The notes beneath the pieces were generated by a model, which was given only the letters and a program-made list of their open reading frames with translations, had not been told where the DNA came from and ran no database searches. Position numbers and translations under genes: made by a program. This document shows, piece by piece, positions 6,401-13,808 of a stretch of 17,018 nucleotides of DNA (position 1 is the first letter of the stretch; every line of letters begins with the position of its first letter). The stretch comes from Methanobacteriota archaeon (GTDB taxonomy: Archaea; Halobacteriota; Methanosarcinia; Methanosarcinales; Methanosarcinaceae). The stretch is from the NCBI GenBank assembly GCA_030837265.1, contig JAUPKV010000256.1, positions 1-17,018 on the forward strand, in the 5' to 3' direction.

Positions 6401-7064
6401 CTCAATTTCAGCAGCTCATAATGGTTCTTATGACCTTGCCTTGATCTTATTGCTGCTTGCGGCAGTTGCAGATGGAGCAGACGGCTATATTGCAAGACGG
6501 TTCAAGGGAGGGGAACTCGGGGAGAACCTTGACTCACTTGCAGACGCAGTCTCATTTGGGGTTGCCCCTGCTCTCCTCATATACATAAGATTTGGAGGAG
6601 AAGATCCTATTGTTGCTATGATTCCTACTTTCTACGCCATATGTGGTATACTAAGGCTAGCCCGTTTCAATTCATCAATAGCTTCCCACAAGAACGGATT
6701 TGAAGGGCTTCCTATTACTGCAGGTTGTGTCATGCTGGCTACCTACCTAATGCTTGGCAGCAGTTTTGTAAGAATAGACTTCCTTCTCGGTCTTACTCTA
6801 GCTCTTTCTATTCTCATGGTCAGCACTGTGAGCTATCCGAAAGTCAGGAACCCGAAAATCCTGGGTATCGTAGCTTCGGTTTTCGGAATTAATATGCTCC
6901 TTTATTTTGTGAATATGGTAGAGTACATGAGGGTTTTTTCTATTTTGTCTTTTATCTTAATGCTAGCTTACCTTTTCTCTCCTTTTTTCAAGATCCCGGT
7001 ACTTAGTAACTTTAATAGTAAAGAACGTCAGGACAAAGGGTTGAAAACCGGAGGACGAAAGTAG
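6315..7064 (+). CDS. pssA: Archaetidylserine synthase (CDP-alcohol phosphatidyltransferase)
   Basis: This membrane enzyme transfers serine onto CDP-archaeol, supplying the substrate of the decarboxylase encoded just before it. The signature of the CDP-alcohol phosphatidyltransferases is present: D56-G57, A60-R61, G69, D73 and D77 (from the 6315 start). The A-R to G distance is seven residues rather than the textbook eight, which I recall as common in archaeal members. Several hydrophobic helices follow. The first start gives 249 residues and an 86-base overlap with asd. In-frame ATGs at 6333 and 6348 are equally possible, and 6333 has an AGGA about 10 bases upstream. Serine specificity is inferred from the neighbouring decarboxylase. 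Confidence 0.9.
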   Translation: MTGLLNMNVFQMLRLPDLVSLLNLVCGISSISAAHNGSYDLALILLLLAAVADGADGYIARRFKGGELGENLDSLADAVSFGVAPALLIYIRFGGEDPIVAMIPTFYAICGILRLARFNSSIASHKNGFEGLPITAGCVMLATYLMLGSSFVRIDFLLGLTLALSILMVSTVSYPKVRNPKILGIVASVFGINMLLYFVNMVEYMRVFSILSFILMLAYLFSPFFKIPVLSNFNSKERQDKGLKTGGRK

Positions 7065-7145
7065 ACGCATTGAGAACTATTCGTTCATGTTTACTCGATG
7101 TCGTTTGAGATACTATGTATGAAAATCTGATAGAGGGAGAGCAAT

Positions 7146-7514
7146 TTGGTTCGAGAAAAAGTAACTGATAGAGATAATGCATTATTTGAAGCGGGAATAA
7201 AACTCGGGGCCCTTTACCATCAATTTACCGGTTCTCCTGTTAATTTGGACACGGTTTCAAGCCTGGAACAGGCAATTCGGGAGAGCATTTCAGTCCAGCC
7301 TTATGTAGAAGATATCTCTGTAAAGATCAATAGGGATTTGCTGAAAAGTAAACTGAATGGCGAATTCGGATATACTGAACTTCAGGGGCCAATGCTTGAT
7401 GTAAAAATCACTGTGAAATTCGGTTCCGTAAAGGTAAAAGTCGGAATGAAATATAACCCTGAACTAAATTATCCCCTGATGAAAATCGAAGAAATCGAAG
7501 AAAAGAACGACTGA
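7146..7514 (+). CDS. mptD: Archaeal dihydroneopterin aldolase, MptD family
   Basis: MptD cleaves 7,8-dihydroneopterin to 6-hydroxymethyl-7,8-dihydropterin and glycolaldehyde, an early step toward tetrahydromethanopterin or tetrahydrosarcinapterin. The 122 residues match the small archaeal family in length. Its typical N-terminal block is visible at residues 5-28 (KVTDRDNALFEAG, then IKLGALYHQFTG), followed by a central SLEQAIRESISVQPYV and a strand-rich C-terminal half. The start is a TTG at 7146 preceded by GAGGGAGAG, a strong ribosome site that decides this uncommon start. The gene sits 81 bases after pssA and may be read through from that operon. It faces hisC and ends before a hairpin terminator. 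Confidence 0.85.
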   Translation: MVREKVTDRDNALFEAGIKLGALYHQFTGSPVNLDTVSSLEQAIRESISVQPYVEDISVKINRDLLKSKLNGEFGYTELQGPMLDVKITVKFGSVKVKVGMKYNPELNYPLMKIEEIEEKND

Positions 7515-7547
7515 GGGCTGGAGTACATAAGTTTAGTGATCGAGAAT

Positions 7548-7578
7548 AAAAAATTGAGCCTTTCAAAGCTCATTTTTT
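7548..7578. terminator. Bidirectional hairpin terminator between mptD and hisC
   Basis: The stem is AAAAAATTGAGC (7548-7559) against GCTCATTTTTT (7568-7578), with one bulged T and an 8-base loop. On each strand the hairpin is followed by or merges into six Ts. It lies across the end of hisC and just after mptD, where two convergent transcripts must stop. Confidence 0.65.
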
Positions 7579-8663
7579 GCAGCTTCAAAAGCCTTGACAA
7601 CCGTTTCATTTTGTTCTGGGGTTCCGACTGTTACCCTGATATAAGTATCCCCTGCCTCTCTGAAATAATCACAGGAGCGAACTATTATTCCTTTTCTCAT
7701 AAGACTTTCCGTAACTGCTTTTGCTTTTAAAGGAGCAACATCCACAAGTACGAAGTTAGCTTGAGAAGGAAATATCTTGAAAGGAATTTTTTCCCTAAGG
7801 TATTCTCTACCCTCTCTTACAAGTTCTATGCTTTTGCTAAGGTGTTCCACATCCGAGAGGGCAGCTATTCCTGCCTTTAGAGCCGGAAGGCTTACGGAAA
7901 ACGGGGTTGCTGCTCGCAGGTACTCTTTTACGACCCATTCGGGCATGATCCCATAGCCTAGGCGGAGACCCGCAAGCCCGAATACTTTGGAAAAAGTTCT
8001 GCCAACAACAAGGTTATCATATTCGTGTACAAGTCCGGCCAGGTTCCTATCTGCAAATTCAACATAAGCCTCGTCAACAAAAACAAGGGCTCTGGTATTC
8101 TCAATAATTGTCCTCAGGCTGGATTCGGGAAGCAGGTTACCGGTCGGGTTGTTAGGAGAGCAGAGGAATATTATTTTTGTTCGGGGGGATTCGGCCTCCA
8201 GAATCATCTCCGGATCAAGAGAAAAGTCTCTGTTCCGCCTGACAAATATAGGCTTTCCTCCACATGCACGGGCCGGCAGTTCGTAATAGGCAAAGGTAGG
8301 AGTAGGGACTATAACTTCGTCTCCTTTCTCAATCATGATTCTGCAAAGCCCGTCGAGTAAGCCGTCCATTCCAGGCCCCGAGGCTACAAGATTTGAGACT
8401 GAAAAACCCGTGTATTTCGAGAGGGCTTCCCTGAGTTCCAGAGCATCAGCAGAGGGGTAAATGTTTGCACAGGGTGCTACATCTACCAGGGCTTGAACTG
8501 CTTTTGAAGATGGGCCGAGGGGATTTTCATTTGAGCCAAGTTTGATAATAGAGCCCGGATCAATCCCATAAGCAATAGCTATCTCTTCGATGGACTTTCC
8601 TGGAACGTATTCTGAAATATCAAAGATTTCTTTTTTTATAAGTTCAGGCCTGCTCAATGACAT
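7563..8663 (-). CDS. hisC: Histidinol-phosphate aminotransferase
   Basis: HisC is a PLP enzyme that forms histidinol phosphate from imidazole-acetol phosphate and glutamate. From the ATG at 8663 the protein has 366 residues, a normal length. Class I/II aminotransferase marks are present: [11 protein letters not shown] (43-53) near the substrate site, CSPNNPTGN (168-176), FVDEAYVEF (195-203), and [18 protein letters not shown] with the PLP lysine K226. The open frame runs up to 8699, but [14 protein letters not shown] is the natural start. The start lies 20 bases inside the end of argD, so the two are translationally coupled. An aromatic or other aminotransferase role is less likely but cannot be excluded from sequence alone. 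Confidence 0.9.
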   Translation of the reverse strand: MSLSRPELIKKEIFDISEYVPGKSIEEIAIAYGIDPGSIIKLGSNENPLGPSSKAVQALVDVAPCANIYPSADALELREALSKYTGFSVSNLVASGPGMDGLLDGLCRIMIEKGDEVIVPTPTFAYYELPARACGGKPIFVRRNRDFSLDPEMILEAESPRTKIIFLCSPNNPTGNLLPESSLRTIIENTRALVFVDEAYVEFADRNLAGLVHEYDNLVVGRTFSKVFGLAGLRLGYGIMPEWVVKEYLRAATPFSVSLPALKAGIAALSDVEHLSKSIELVREGREYLREKIPFKIFPSQANFVLVDVAPLKAKAVTESLMRKGIIVRSCDYFREAGDTYIRVTVGTPEQNETVVKAFEAAKNEL

Positions 8664-9831
8664 CCACAACCGTATCAATCTGCTCTTTAGTAATGACAAG
8701 CGGAGGAACCAGGCGGAGCACCGAATCCGAAGTACAATTTAAGAGCACTCCATTTTCCCTTGCAAAGTCAACAAATTTGCCGCAAGGGTGTGTTATCTCG
8801 ACTCCTATCATCAACCCCTTCCCGCGAACCTCTAAAATGTCTTCCCTGTCCATGCTCCTGAGCTTTCCCATGAAATAGGTTCCATTCTCTGTAGAACGTT
8901 TAAGAAGTTTTTCTTCTTTAATTACTTCAATGGAAGCAAGAGCGGCTGCGCAGGCAAGAGGGGTGCCTCCAAAGGTTGAAGCATGCTGACCACGCCCGAA
9001 GCTAATCTCGTCCCTGGCTGCTATAGCACCCATAGGGAAACCTCCTGCAATAGCTTTAGCCATGCTCATTATATCAGGTTCAACTCCGAATTGTTCTTTA
9101 CAAAACCAGGTGCCTGTCCTTCCAAAACCTGTCTGTACTTCGTCAAAGATAAGAAGAGTTCCTGTATCATCGCATATTTCCCTGACCTCTTTGAGATATT
9201 CAGGGTCAGGTATGTTTACTCCGCCTTCCCCCTGGATTGGCTCCAGAATTACAGCAGCAGTGTCTTCTGAAATTGCGTGCTTTATTGCATCAGTATCTGA
9301 ATACGGGACAAAGGTTGTTTTGGAACTTACCGGAGGCATGAATGGATCCCGGTACATGCTTTTGTGAGTTACGCTAAGTGCCCCTATAGTCCTACCGTGG
9401 AATGAATGATCAGCCGCTACAAATGTGCTTTTTCCCGAAACCAGGCGAGCCAGTTTCATTGCACCTTCCATAGCTTCGGCTCCTGAATTACAGAAAAAAA
9501 CACGCTCCATGCCTGTGATCGAAACCAGAGCTTCCGCAAGTTCGGCCTGGATTTCGGTATAATAAAGATTTGAGACATGCATTAGTTTCTCTACTTGAGC
9601 CTGGATTGCCCTAACAACTGTCGGGTGACAGTGTCCAACATTATTTACTGCAATTCCGGCAACACAGTCAATATATTCTTTTCCGTAAATGTCATGGACA
9701 AGAGCCCCTGTCCCTTTGGAGAGCACTATTGGTTGGCGCCCATAGGTCTGCATTACGTATTTGGAATCTTTCTCAATAACCGAATCATATAAAGCCTGCA
9801 GGTCCTGAGGACCTGTAATATCCTCTATCAA
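8644..9831 (-). CDS. argD: Acetylornithine aminotransferase
   Basis: ArgD is a class III PLP aminotransferase that makes N-acetylornithine from N-acetylglutamate semialdehyde in arginine synthesis. Members of the family can also serve the N-succinyl-diaminopimelate step of lysine synthesis. The protein has 395 residues. Seen: [15 protein letters not shown] (115-129), [10 protein letters not shown] (144-153), EPIQGEGG (197-204), [12 protein letters not shown] (229-240), and the PLP lysine K259 in [14 protein letters not shown]. The start is a TTG at 9831, preceded five bases earlier by GGAAGGAG, a much better site than any alternative. It is the first gene of a pair with hisC. Confidence 0.92.
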   Translation of the reverse strand: MIEDITGPQDLQALYDSVIEKDSKYVMQTYGRQPIVLSKGTGALVHDIYGKEYIDCVAGIAVNNVGHCHPTVVRAIQAQVEKLMHVSNLYYTEIQAELAEALVSITGMERVFFCNSGAEAMEGAMKLARLVSGKSTFVAADHSFHGRTIGALSVTHKSMYRDPFMPPVSSKTTFVPYSDTDAIKHAISEDTAAVILEPIQGEGGVNIPDPEYLKEVREICDDTGTLLIFDEVQTGFGRTGTWFCKEQFGVEPDIMSMAKAIAGGFPMGAIAARDEISFGRGQHASTFGGTPLACAAALASIEVIKEEKLLKRSTENGTYFMGKLRSMDREDILEVRGKGLMIGVEITHPCGKFVDFARENGVLLNCTSDSVLRLVPPLVITKEQIDTVVDVIEQA

Positions 9832-9836
9832 GTGAA

Positions 9837-9844
9837 CTCCTTCC
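9837..9844 (-). promoter_or_regulatory. Shine-Dalgarno deciding the argD TTG start
   Basis: GGAAGGAG on the minus strand lies five bases before TTG 9831. No ATG in frame has comparable support. Confidence 0.75.
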
Positions 9845-9845
9845 T

Positions 9846-9883
9846 AGACTTGTAACTGAGATTTGTAATTAATCTGAGACTTG
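9846..9883. promoter_or_regulatory. Three direct repeats in the argD leader
   Basis: AGACTTGT (9846-9853), GAGATTTGT (9858-9865) and GAGACTTGT (9875-9883) occur in one orientation just ahead of the argD ribosome site. They may be regulator half-sites or chance similarity. A weak TATA-like TTTTATTAAG on the minus strand lies at 9887-9896. Confidence 0.35.
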
Positions 9884-9968
9884 TCTTAATAAAACCTGAT
9901 AATTCCCTGCTTCCCTAAGAAGTTAACTGCTTATCAGAAAAAATTCATCCTGCACAAGCGAGCCTGAA

Positions 9969-11150
9969 TTAACTATGGCGCTCTTCTGCTGAGTGTCCTC
10001 TCCTTATTCTTTTTACTCCTCGGAGACGCCGGGATCTCCCCAGCGCTTGTGTTTTGGCAGATGTTCCTTCCTTGCCAGGCACAAAGCCGTTTTTAACCTT
10101 TGAGTTTGTTTTGATGAGTGAATCTACTTCGGTTAAGTCCGGAATTTTTGCACGTACATCTTCAGTTTTACTTCGTGCAGGTCTCCTGACAGTGCTCACA
10201 ACTTCTTTGCCCAGAACATTAACCTCAGCAAGAACTGGAGGCATCTCAGCAGCATCCCTTGCAAAAGATACTCCTGACGGCGCCTTTATAGTACCGTCAA
10301 CCTTGGAATTTTCGTGCAGAATTACGGAATCAGCTTTTATCCCACCAAAGATCCTGCTGTTTCGGCCGATATCTACCTGCCCTTTTGAAGTGAGATTTCC
10401 ATATACTGTACTGCTTTCTCCCAAGCTGATCTTGCCTTCCGAGAGCATGCTTCCTTTAAGGGTCAGATTTTTTCCGGTCTCAATTGTCTGCGCCCGTATA
10501 CTTCCTACTAAAAAACAGTTACTTCCTATAACAGCTTCTCCGGCAATCTCGATAGCTTCAGAGGAAATCTTTGATTCTGCAGGTATTAATAGGAAGTTGT
10601 CACTGAGTCCATTCTCCTCAAAATCATTGATGTCCTCGGAATCTTCAAAAAGTTCTTCTAAGGCTTTCTCTATTTCCTCGTCTTTTCCCAGACGCATCAT
10701 TTCTCTTATGTACAGAAATATAAAAATAATTACAGGTAAAGGATTCCTGACCACAATCCATCCTTTGGCCTCAAATCCTCCTTTAATTTTAACCTCTTTT
10801 CCTACATCCAGGTCTCCTGCTACGATTAACTTTCCATCGATAGTTGCGAATTCCCCCAGATAGGCATGCTTCCCGACTTCTACCCTACCTCCCAATTTTG
10901 ACCACATATCAATCCTTAAATCGGAATTCGCCCGTATATTTCCCGAAACGGTTACTCCTTCACCTATTATGATAGTGTCCCCCAGTATCCCGTACTGAAC
11001 GATGGAATGATTGCCGACAATGACGTCTCCCTCAACTTTGATATTGTTTGCTTCAATTCTGGTATTGTCTGGAACCATGAGCTTTTTTAGAATCTGTTCT
11101 GGCTCTGGAATGTTCTCACTCTCCGGGGAAACTATTTTCCAACCTTTCAA
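9969..11150 (-). CDS. Bactofilin-like polymer-forming protein with an internal hydrophobic segment
   Basis: Short repeated strands with V/I every other residue and G/N turns form two beta-solenoid blocks, at about residues 30-130 and 195-292. Examples are VEGDVIVGNHSIVQYG and GQVDIGRNSRIFGGIKADSV. This pattern is typical of bactofilins and of hexapeptide acyltransferases. No catalytic histidine pattern of acyltransferases stands out, so a structural role is favoured. Between the blocks lie a hydrophobic stretch (VVRNPLPVIIFIFLYI, 133-148) and an acidic linker (156-185). The C-terminal 75 residues are basic and probably disordered. The TTG at 11150 gives 393 residues without a good ribosome site; ATG 11078 (369 residues) is a real alternative. 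A TATA-like TTTTATAAAA lies at 11181-11190. Function unknown; possibly membrane-attached scaffold. Confidence 0.7.
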   Translation of the reverse strand: MKGWKIVSPESENIPEPEQILKKLMVPDNTRIEANNIKVEGDVIVGNHSIVQYGILGDTIIIGEGVTVSGNIRANSDLRIDMWSKLGGRVEVGKHAYLGEFATIDGKLIVAGDLDVGKEVKIKGGFEAKGWIVVRNPLPVIIFIFLYIREMMRLGKDEEIEKALEELFEDSEDINDFEENGLSDNFLLIPAESKISSEAIEIAGEAVIGSNCFLVGSIRAQTIETGKNLTLKGSMLSEGKISLGESSTVYGNLTSKGQVDIGRNSRIFGGIKADSVILHENSKVDGTIKAPSGVSFARDAAEMPPVLAEVNVLGKEVVSTVRRPARSKTEDVRAKIPDLTEVDSLIKTNSKVKNGFVPGKEGTSAKTQALGRSRRLRGVKRIRRGHSAEERHS

Positions 11151-11423
11151 TATGTGGGTGTAGTTATGGCCCTTGAGTTATTTTATAAAACACCCATTTA
11201 CTTTTTGAATGATATTCATTAAAAAGTAAAACCGTCTATGATATATTCTTATTCATTTATTCTGCTCATTGAGGGCGCTGGAGCAGTAAGAATCGCCTTT
11301 TATATTAGTACATATGTAAGTTGTGGAAAAAATAGTAATCTTCTTTTTCGAATGAATATTGGGACTTATTTCTTTTATCCACAGCTTCTTGCATTCTCAA
11401 AATAATCATTGGATTTCAAAGCT
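11151..11423. other. Spacer with three inverted repeats
   Basis: About 270 bases between two minus-strand genes. It holds a 10-bp perfect stem at 11197-11206/11221-11230 (TTTACTTTTT with AAAAAGTAAA), a 6-bp stem at 11262-11267/11281-11286 (CTGCTC with GAGCAG), and a 10-bp stem with one G-T pair at 11318-11327/11378-11387 (AAGTTGTGGA with TCCACAGCTT). No coding frame is convincing. It could hold a small RNA or only leader and trailer structure. Confidence 0.45.
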
Positions 11424-11879
11424 TCATTTTTCATTTTTCGATGCGATTCCTACTCTTACGTCTACTGCTGCCCCACTATTAAGTGCAAGGATTTCAGCTG
11501 GGGAAAGAAGCAGTTGACCTGTTGCAAGGAGCCTGTCAGTCTCATCTGTCACAAGCACTTCTTCTCCTGCCCGAAGTTCAGGATCTATGTCAACCACATG
11601 TTTTATAAAAGCGGTTTTGCCTTTTTCCACAAAAGGAACAGCTTCTTCTGAAATAACTACCCTTAGCCTTTTTTCGGGCAAAAGGCTATGTACAACGGAA
11701 GCTCCTTCGATACTGAGAGTAAAGAATCCATCCTTTGCTCTTGCCGTAGCTATGCGGTTTCCTGAAAAAAGAGCCTGTCGCACTCTTTTTGTTTTGGATA
11801 GTTGAAATGTTGTTCCATCTGGAAAAAGCTCTTTTCCAATGCCCTTCCCAAACTGGTAGTCCGCAATTATCCGTACCAT
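11424..11879 (-). CDS. PUA-domain protein (putative RNA-binding)
   Basis: The C-terminal half, about residues 72-147, has the PUA fold pattern: LRVVISEEAVPFVEKGKTAFIKHVVDIDP, then GEEVLVTDETDRLLATGQLLLSPAEI. PUA domains bind RNA in pseudouridine synthases and archaeosine transglycosylases. The N-terminal 70 residues (MVRIIADYQFGKGIGKELFP) form the small domain that accompanies PUA in stand-alone archaeal proteins, and no catalytic domain is present. The open frame extends to a GTG at 11906, but a TATA box at 11916-11925 would place the transcript start near 11895, so the ATG at 11879 is the better start (151 residues). RNA target unknown. Confidence 0.82.
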   Translation of the reverse strand: MVRIIADYQFGKGIGKELFPDGTTFQLSKTKRVRQALFSGNRIATARAKDGFFTLSIEGASVVHSLLPEKRLRVVISEEAVPFVEKGKTAFIKHVVDIDPELRAGEEVLVTDETDRLLATGQLLLSPAEILALNSGAAVDVRVGIASKNEK

Positions 11880-11915
11880 ATTGAGTCTTTTTTTATCGTA
11901 ATACACAAGGATAAG

Positions 11916-11925
11916 TAATATATAC
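11916..11925 (-). promoter_or_regulatory. TATA box of the PUA-domain gene
   Basis: GTATATATTA on the minus strand lies about 40 bases before ATG 11879 and predicts a short leader of about 16 bases. Confidence 0.6.
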
Positions 11926-12012
11926 AGACCTTAAAACCGTTCCGGTTATTTCGTCTCTTTAATATTGTTGATTACTATTCAATGTACCATGATATTCTTT
12001 TTTCAGCGTATG

Positions 12013-12039
12013 TTTTTTGCTGTTGATGCTAGCAAAAAA
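12013..12039. promoter_or_regulatory. 9-bp perfect inverted repeat upstream of the RHH-like gene
   Basis: TTTTTTGCT (12013-12021) and AGCAAAAAA (12031-12039) flank a 9-base loop, 45 bases before the start at 12085. The position suits an operator or a leader hairpin. It lies in the divergent spacer between the PUA gene and the gene at 12085, so it could act on either. Confidence 0.45.
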
Positions 12040-12084
12040 ATTAATAAGTAGAAACTCCAATGTATTATTTGACTTACTTAAATA

Positions 12085-13269
12085 ATGCTGTATGATGAGT
12101 TAAAGAATTTTGAGGCCAAAAAATTCCAAAAAGTCAGAGAGGAAGCTAAATTGATAGTCAGAAAAAACATTTCGATTGATCAATGCTATGTAGATAAATT
12201 AAAGCCCTTTCTGGAACAGAATAACGGGAACTTAAGTGCGGCAATAAGGGATGCTATAGAAACTGCTTCTCTTTCACTGAACAAAAAAATCGGCGAAAAT
12301 GGAGAGACAGATTCGAGTAAAATTTCACAGCACGCAGAATTCCGAAACGAATTAGTTGAAGAAGGAGAGTTTCTGCTTGTCCACCATACTCTGCTTGACT
12401 GGTTTTCAAAAAAAACTTCAGGTTTATTGATCGATGAATCTGTTATATACGAATTAATCAACCCCCATAAGGCAAAAAGAATTTCGGGTATTGTCAGTTA
12501 TCTAAATACCCTGAATGAGAAGATGGGATGGAAAATTAAGGTAGAAGCGGAATCAAGTCAGGATTTTGAGCCCGAAACCGCAATTTTTATCCTCTCGAAT
12601 GGCGAATCCTGCTTCCGGAAGATAATGGCTCACAGTTTAGCCCTTTATCTGGCAAAACAGATGAAAATGGATGTCAGTGGGTTATATGGTAAATCTAACG
12701 TAACGAAAATCTATTTTAAACGGTTTGAGTTCCTCGACTATCAAAAATTTCCGAAGGGAATTGAGGAGCATTTCGGGCCAATGGAAAGCACTTTGCGGGA
12801 AGTCCAGAAAAGGCCGGATTTCTGGAAAAACCTTATCAAGACATACAGGGAGCAAAATTACCAGCGACTGAGTATGAACAGGAAGATTTTTGAAGCTTTT
12901 GTCTCCGGAGAACTCCCTTCCGAAGCTGACATGGCAAGATATTTCGAACTTGTTGTAGGCAAGCCCCCGACAGCTTTTACCCTTGTCGAGCACATCATTA
13001 TTTTCAAAGAACTTTACCTCATAGACAGTATAGGAAGTGACATCGAAATTTGTACGGATAAGGGTAGTGAGTGCGTGAAAATCATCCATGACTATGCAAA
13101 TGGGAAAGTATGCGAACATATTATAAACTATTACTATAATTTTTTCAAAACAATTGGTTATCCTTTCTCAATAACTATCAATCCTAATATAATTGTGTTT
13201 GAATTCAAAGTCGAACCTGGTTTTACTTCCGCCCCGGAATATGAAATATCAAGAGTCCTGATGTCATAA
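12085..13269 (+). CDS. Uncharacterised protein with ribbon-helix-helix-like N-terminus
   Basis: The protein has 394 residues and I do not recognise a named family. Residues 28-64 (NISIDQCYVDKLKPFLEQNN followed by GNLSAAIRDAIETA) look like the strand-helix-helix of a ribbon-helix-helix DNA-binding domain, with the usual conserved pair before the second helix (NLSAAIRDAI). A variable linker follows (65-85), then a long mixed alpha/beta region with no visible catalytic motif and no membrane segment. Several Methanosarcina proteins share this architecture as I recall, which suggests a lineage-specific regulator or sensor family. The ATG at 12085 has no clear Shine-Dalgarno, so a leaderless or weakly translated message is possible. 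It is transcribed alone, divergent from the PUA gene. Function not assigned. Confidence 0.75.
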   Translation: MLYDELKNFEAKKFQKVREEAKLIVRKNISIDQCYVDKLKPFLEQNNGNLSAAIRDAIETASLSLNKKIGENGETDSSKISQHAEFRNELVEEGEFLLVHHTLLDWFSKKTSGLLIDESVIYELINPHKAKRISGIVSYLNTLNEKMGWKIKVEAESSQDFEPETAIFILSNGESCFRKIMAHSLALYLAKQMKMDVSGLYGKSNVTKIYFKRFEFLDYQKFPKGIEEHFGPMESTLREVQKRPDFWKNLIKTYREQNYQRLSMNRKIFEAFVSGELPSEADMARYFELVVGKPPTAFTLVEHIIIFKELYLIDSIGSDIEICTDKGSECVKIIHDYANGKVCEHIINYYYNFFKTIGYPFSITINPNIIVFEFKVEPGFTSAPEYEISRVLMS

Positions 13270-13808
13270 ATATACATCAAGCTTAAGTTATTGAAATTAA
13301 GTAGATCCATGAGATCAATATTAAGATTTATAATACTAGCTATTCTTCCGTCGAATATAGATATGTGCATCCTACTAACCTTTTTTCTGTTTTCCTTTAC
13401 TTTTTCTATCTTATTTCCTTTATTTACTCAGTAATGGTTAATAAATTTCTCCTAATCATTAAAAAAATTTTTATAATAAAATGTGTTAAATACAGTCTAA
13501 AAACGTAATTTAATTTAGATATTATTTTAGATATTATCATAGTATGTTTGTCTGTTATATAGAAAGGACTGCTCGTTATAATCTTGCCATAAAATGTATG
13601 CATTTGTGGCTTTTTTCGGCTCTGATCCTATAATGCACAATTTATTTAACAAACCATCTAAATTTCAAAATATTATATATCAGAAAAAACATTAAAAAAC
13701 AGTTTTTAAGATAATATCTAAAATTCCTGTTAAAATTTAGAATTAAGAGAATAAATTTTTTAATTAATTACCTGGAATTTTATTGAAATTAATTTAAAAG
13801 GTGTCAAT
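13270..13808. other. AT-rich spacer ahead of the surface-protein gene
   Basis: About 540 bases, very AT-rich, with no gene-like frame. It contains a 15-bp perfect inverted repeat (13524-13538 and 13710-13724), an extra copy of TTAGATATTAT at 13515-13525, and a TATA-like TATTATATAT at 13671-13680 that could drive the next gene with a leader of about 100 bases. Confidence 0.6.

Noticed and set aside
10054..10863. 269-codon plus-strand frame
   Set aside because: It is antisense to the bactofilin-like gene and its sequence shows no domain; the long frame reflects codon bias of the real gene.
9969..11150. Acetyl/acyltransferase annotation for the solenoid protein
   Set aside because: Hexapeptide-like repeats alone are shared with bactofilins; I see no catalytic histidine context or CoA-binding end, and the two-block layout fits a structural protein better.
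11880..11906. Extended start (GTG 11906) for the PUA protein
   Set aside because: It would begin only 10-20 bases from the TATA box, upstream of the expected transcript start.
12682..13119. 145-codon minus-strand frame
   Set aside because: It is antisense to the RHH-like gene, with no ribosome site or protein-like pattern.
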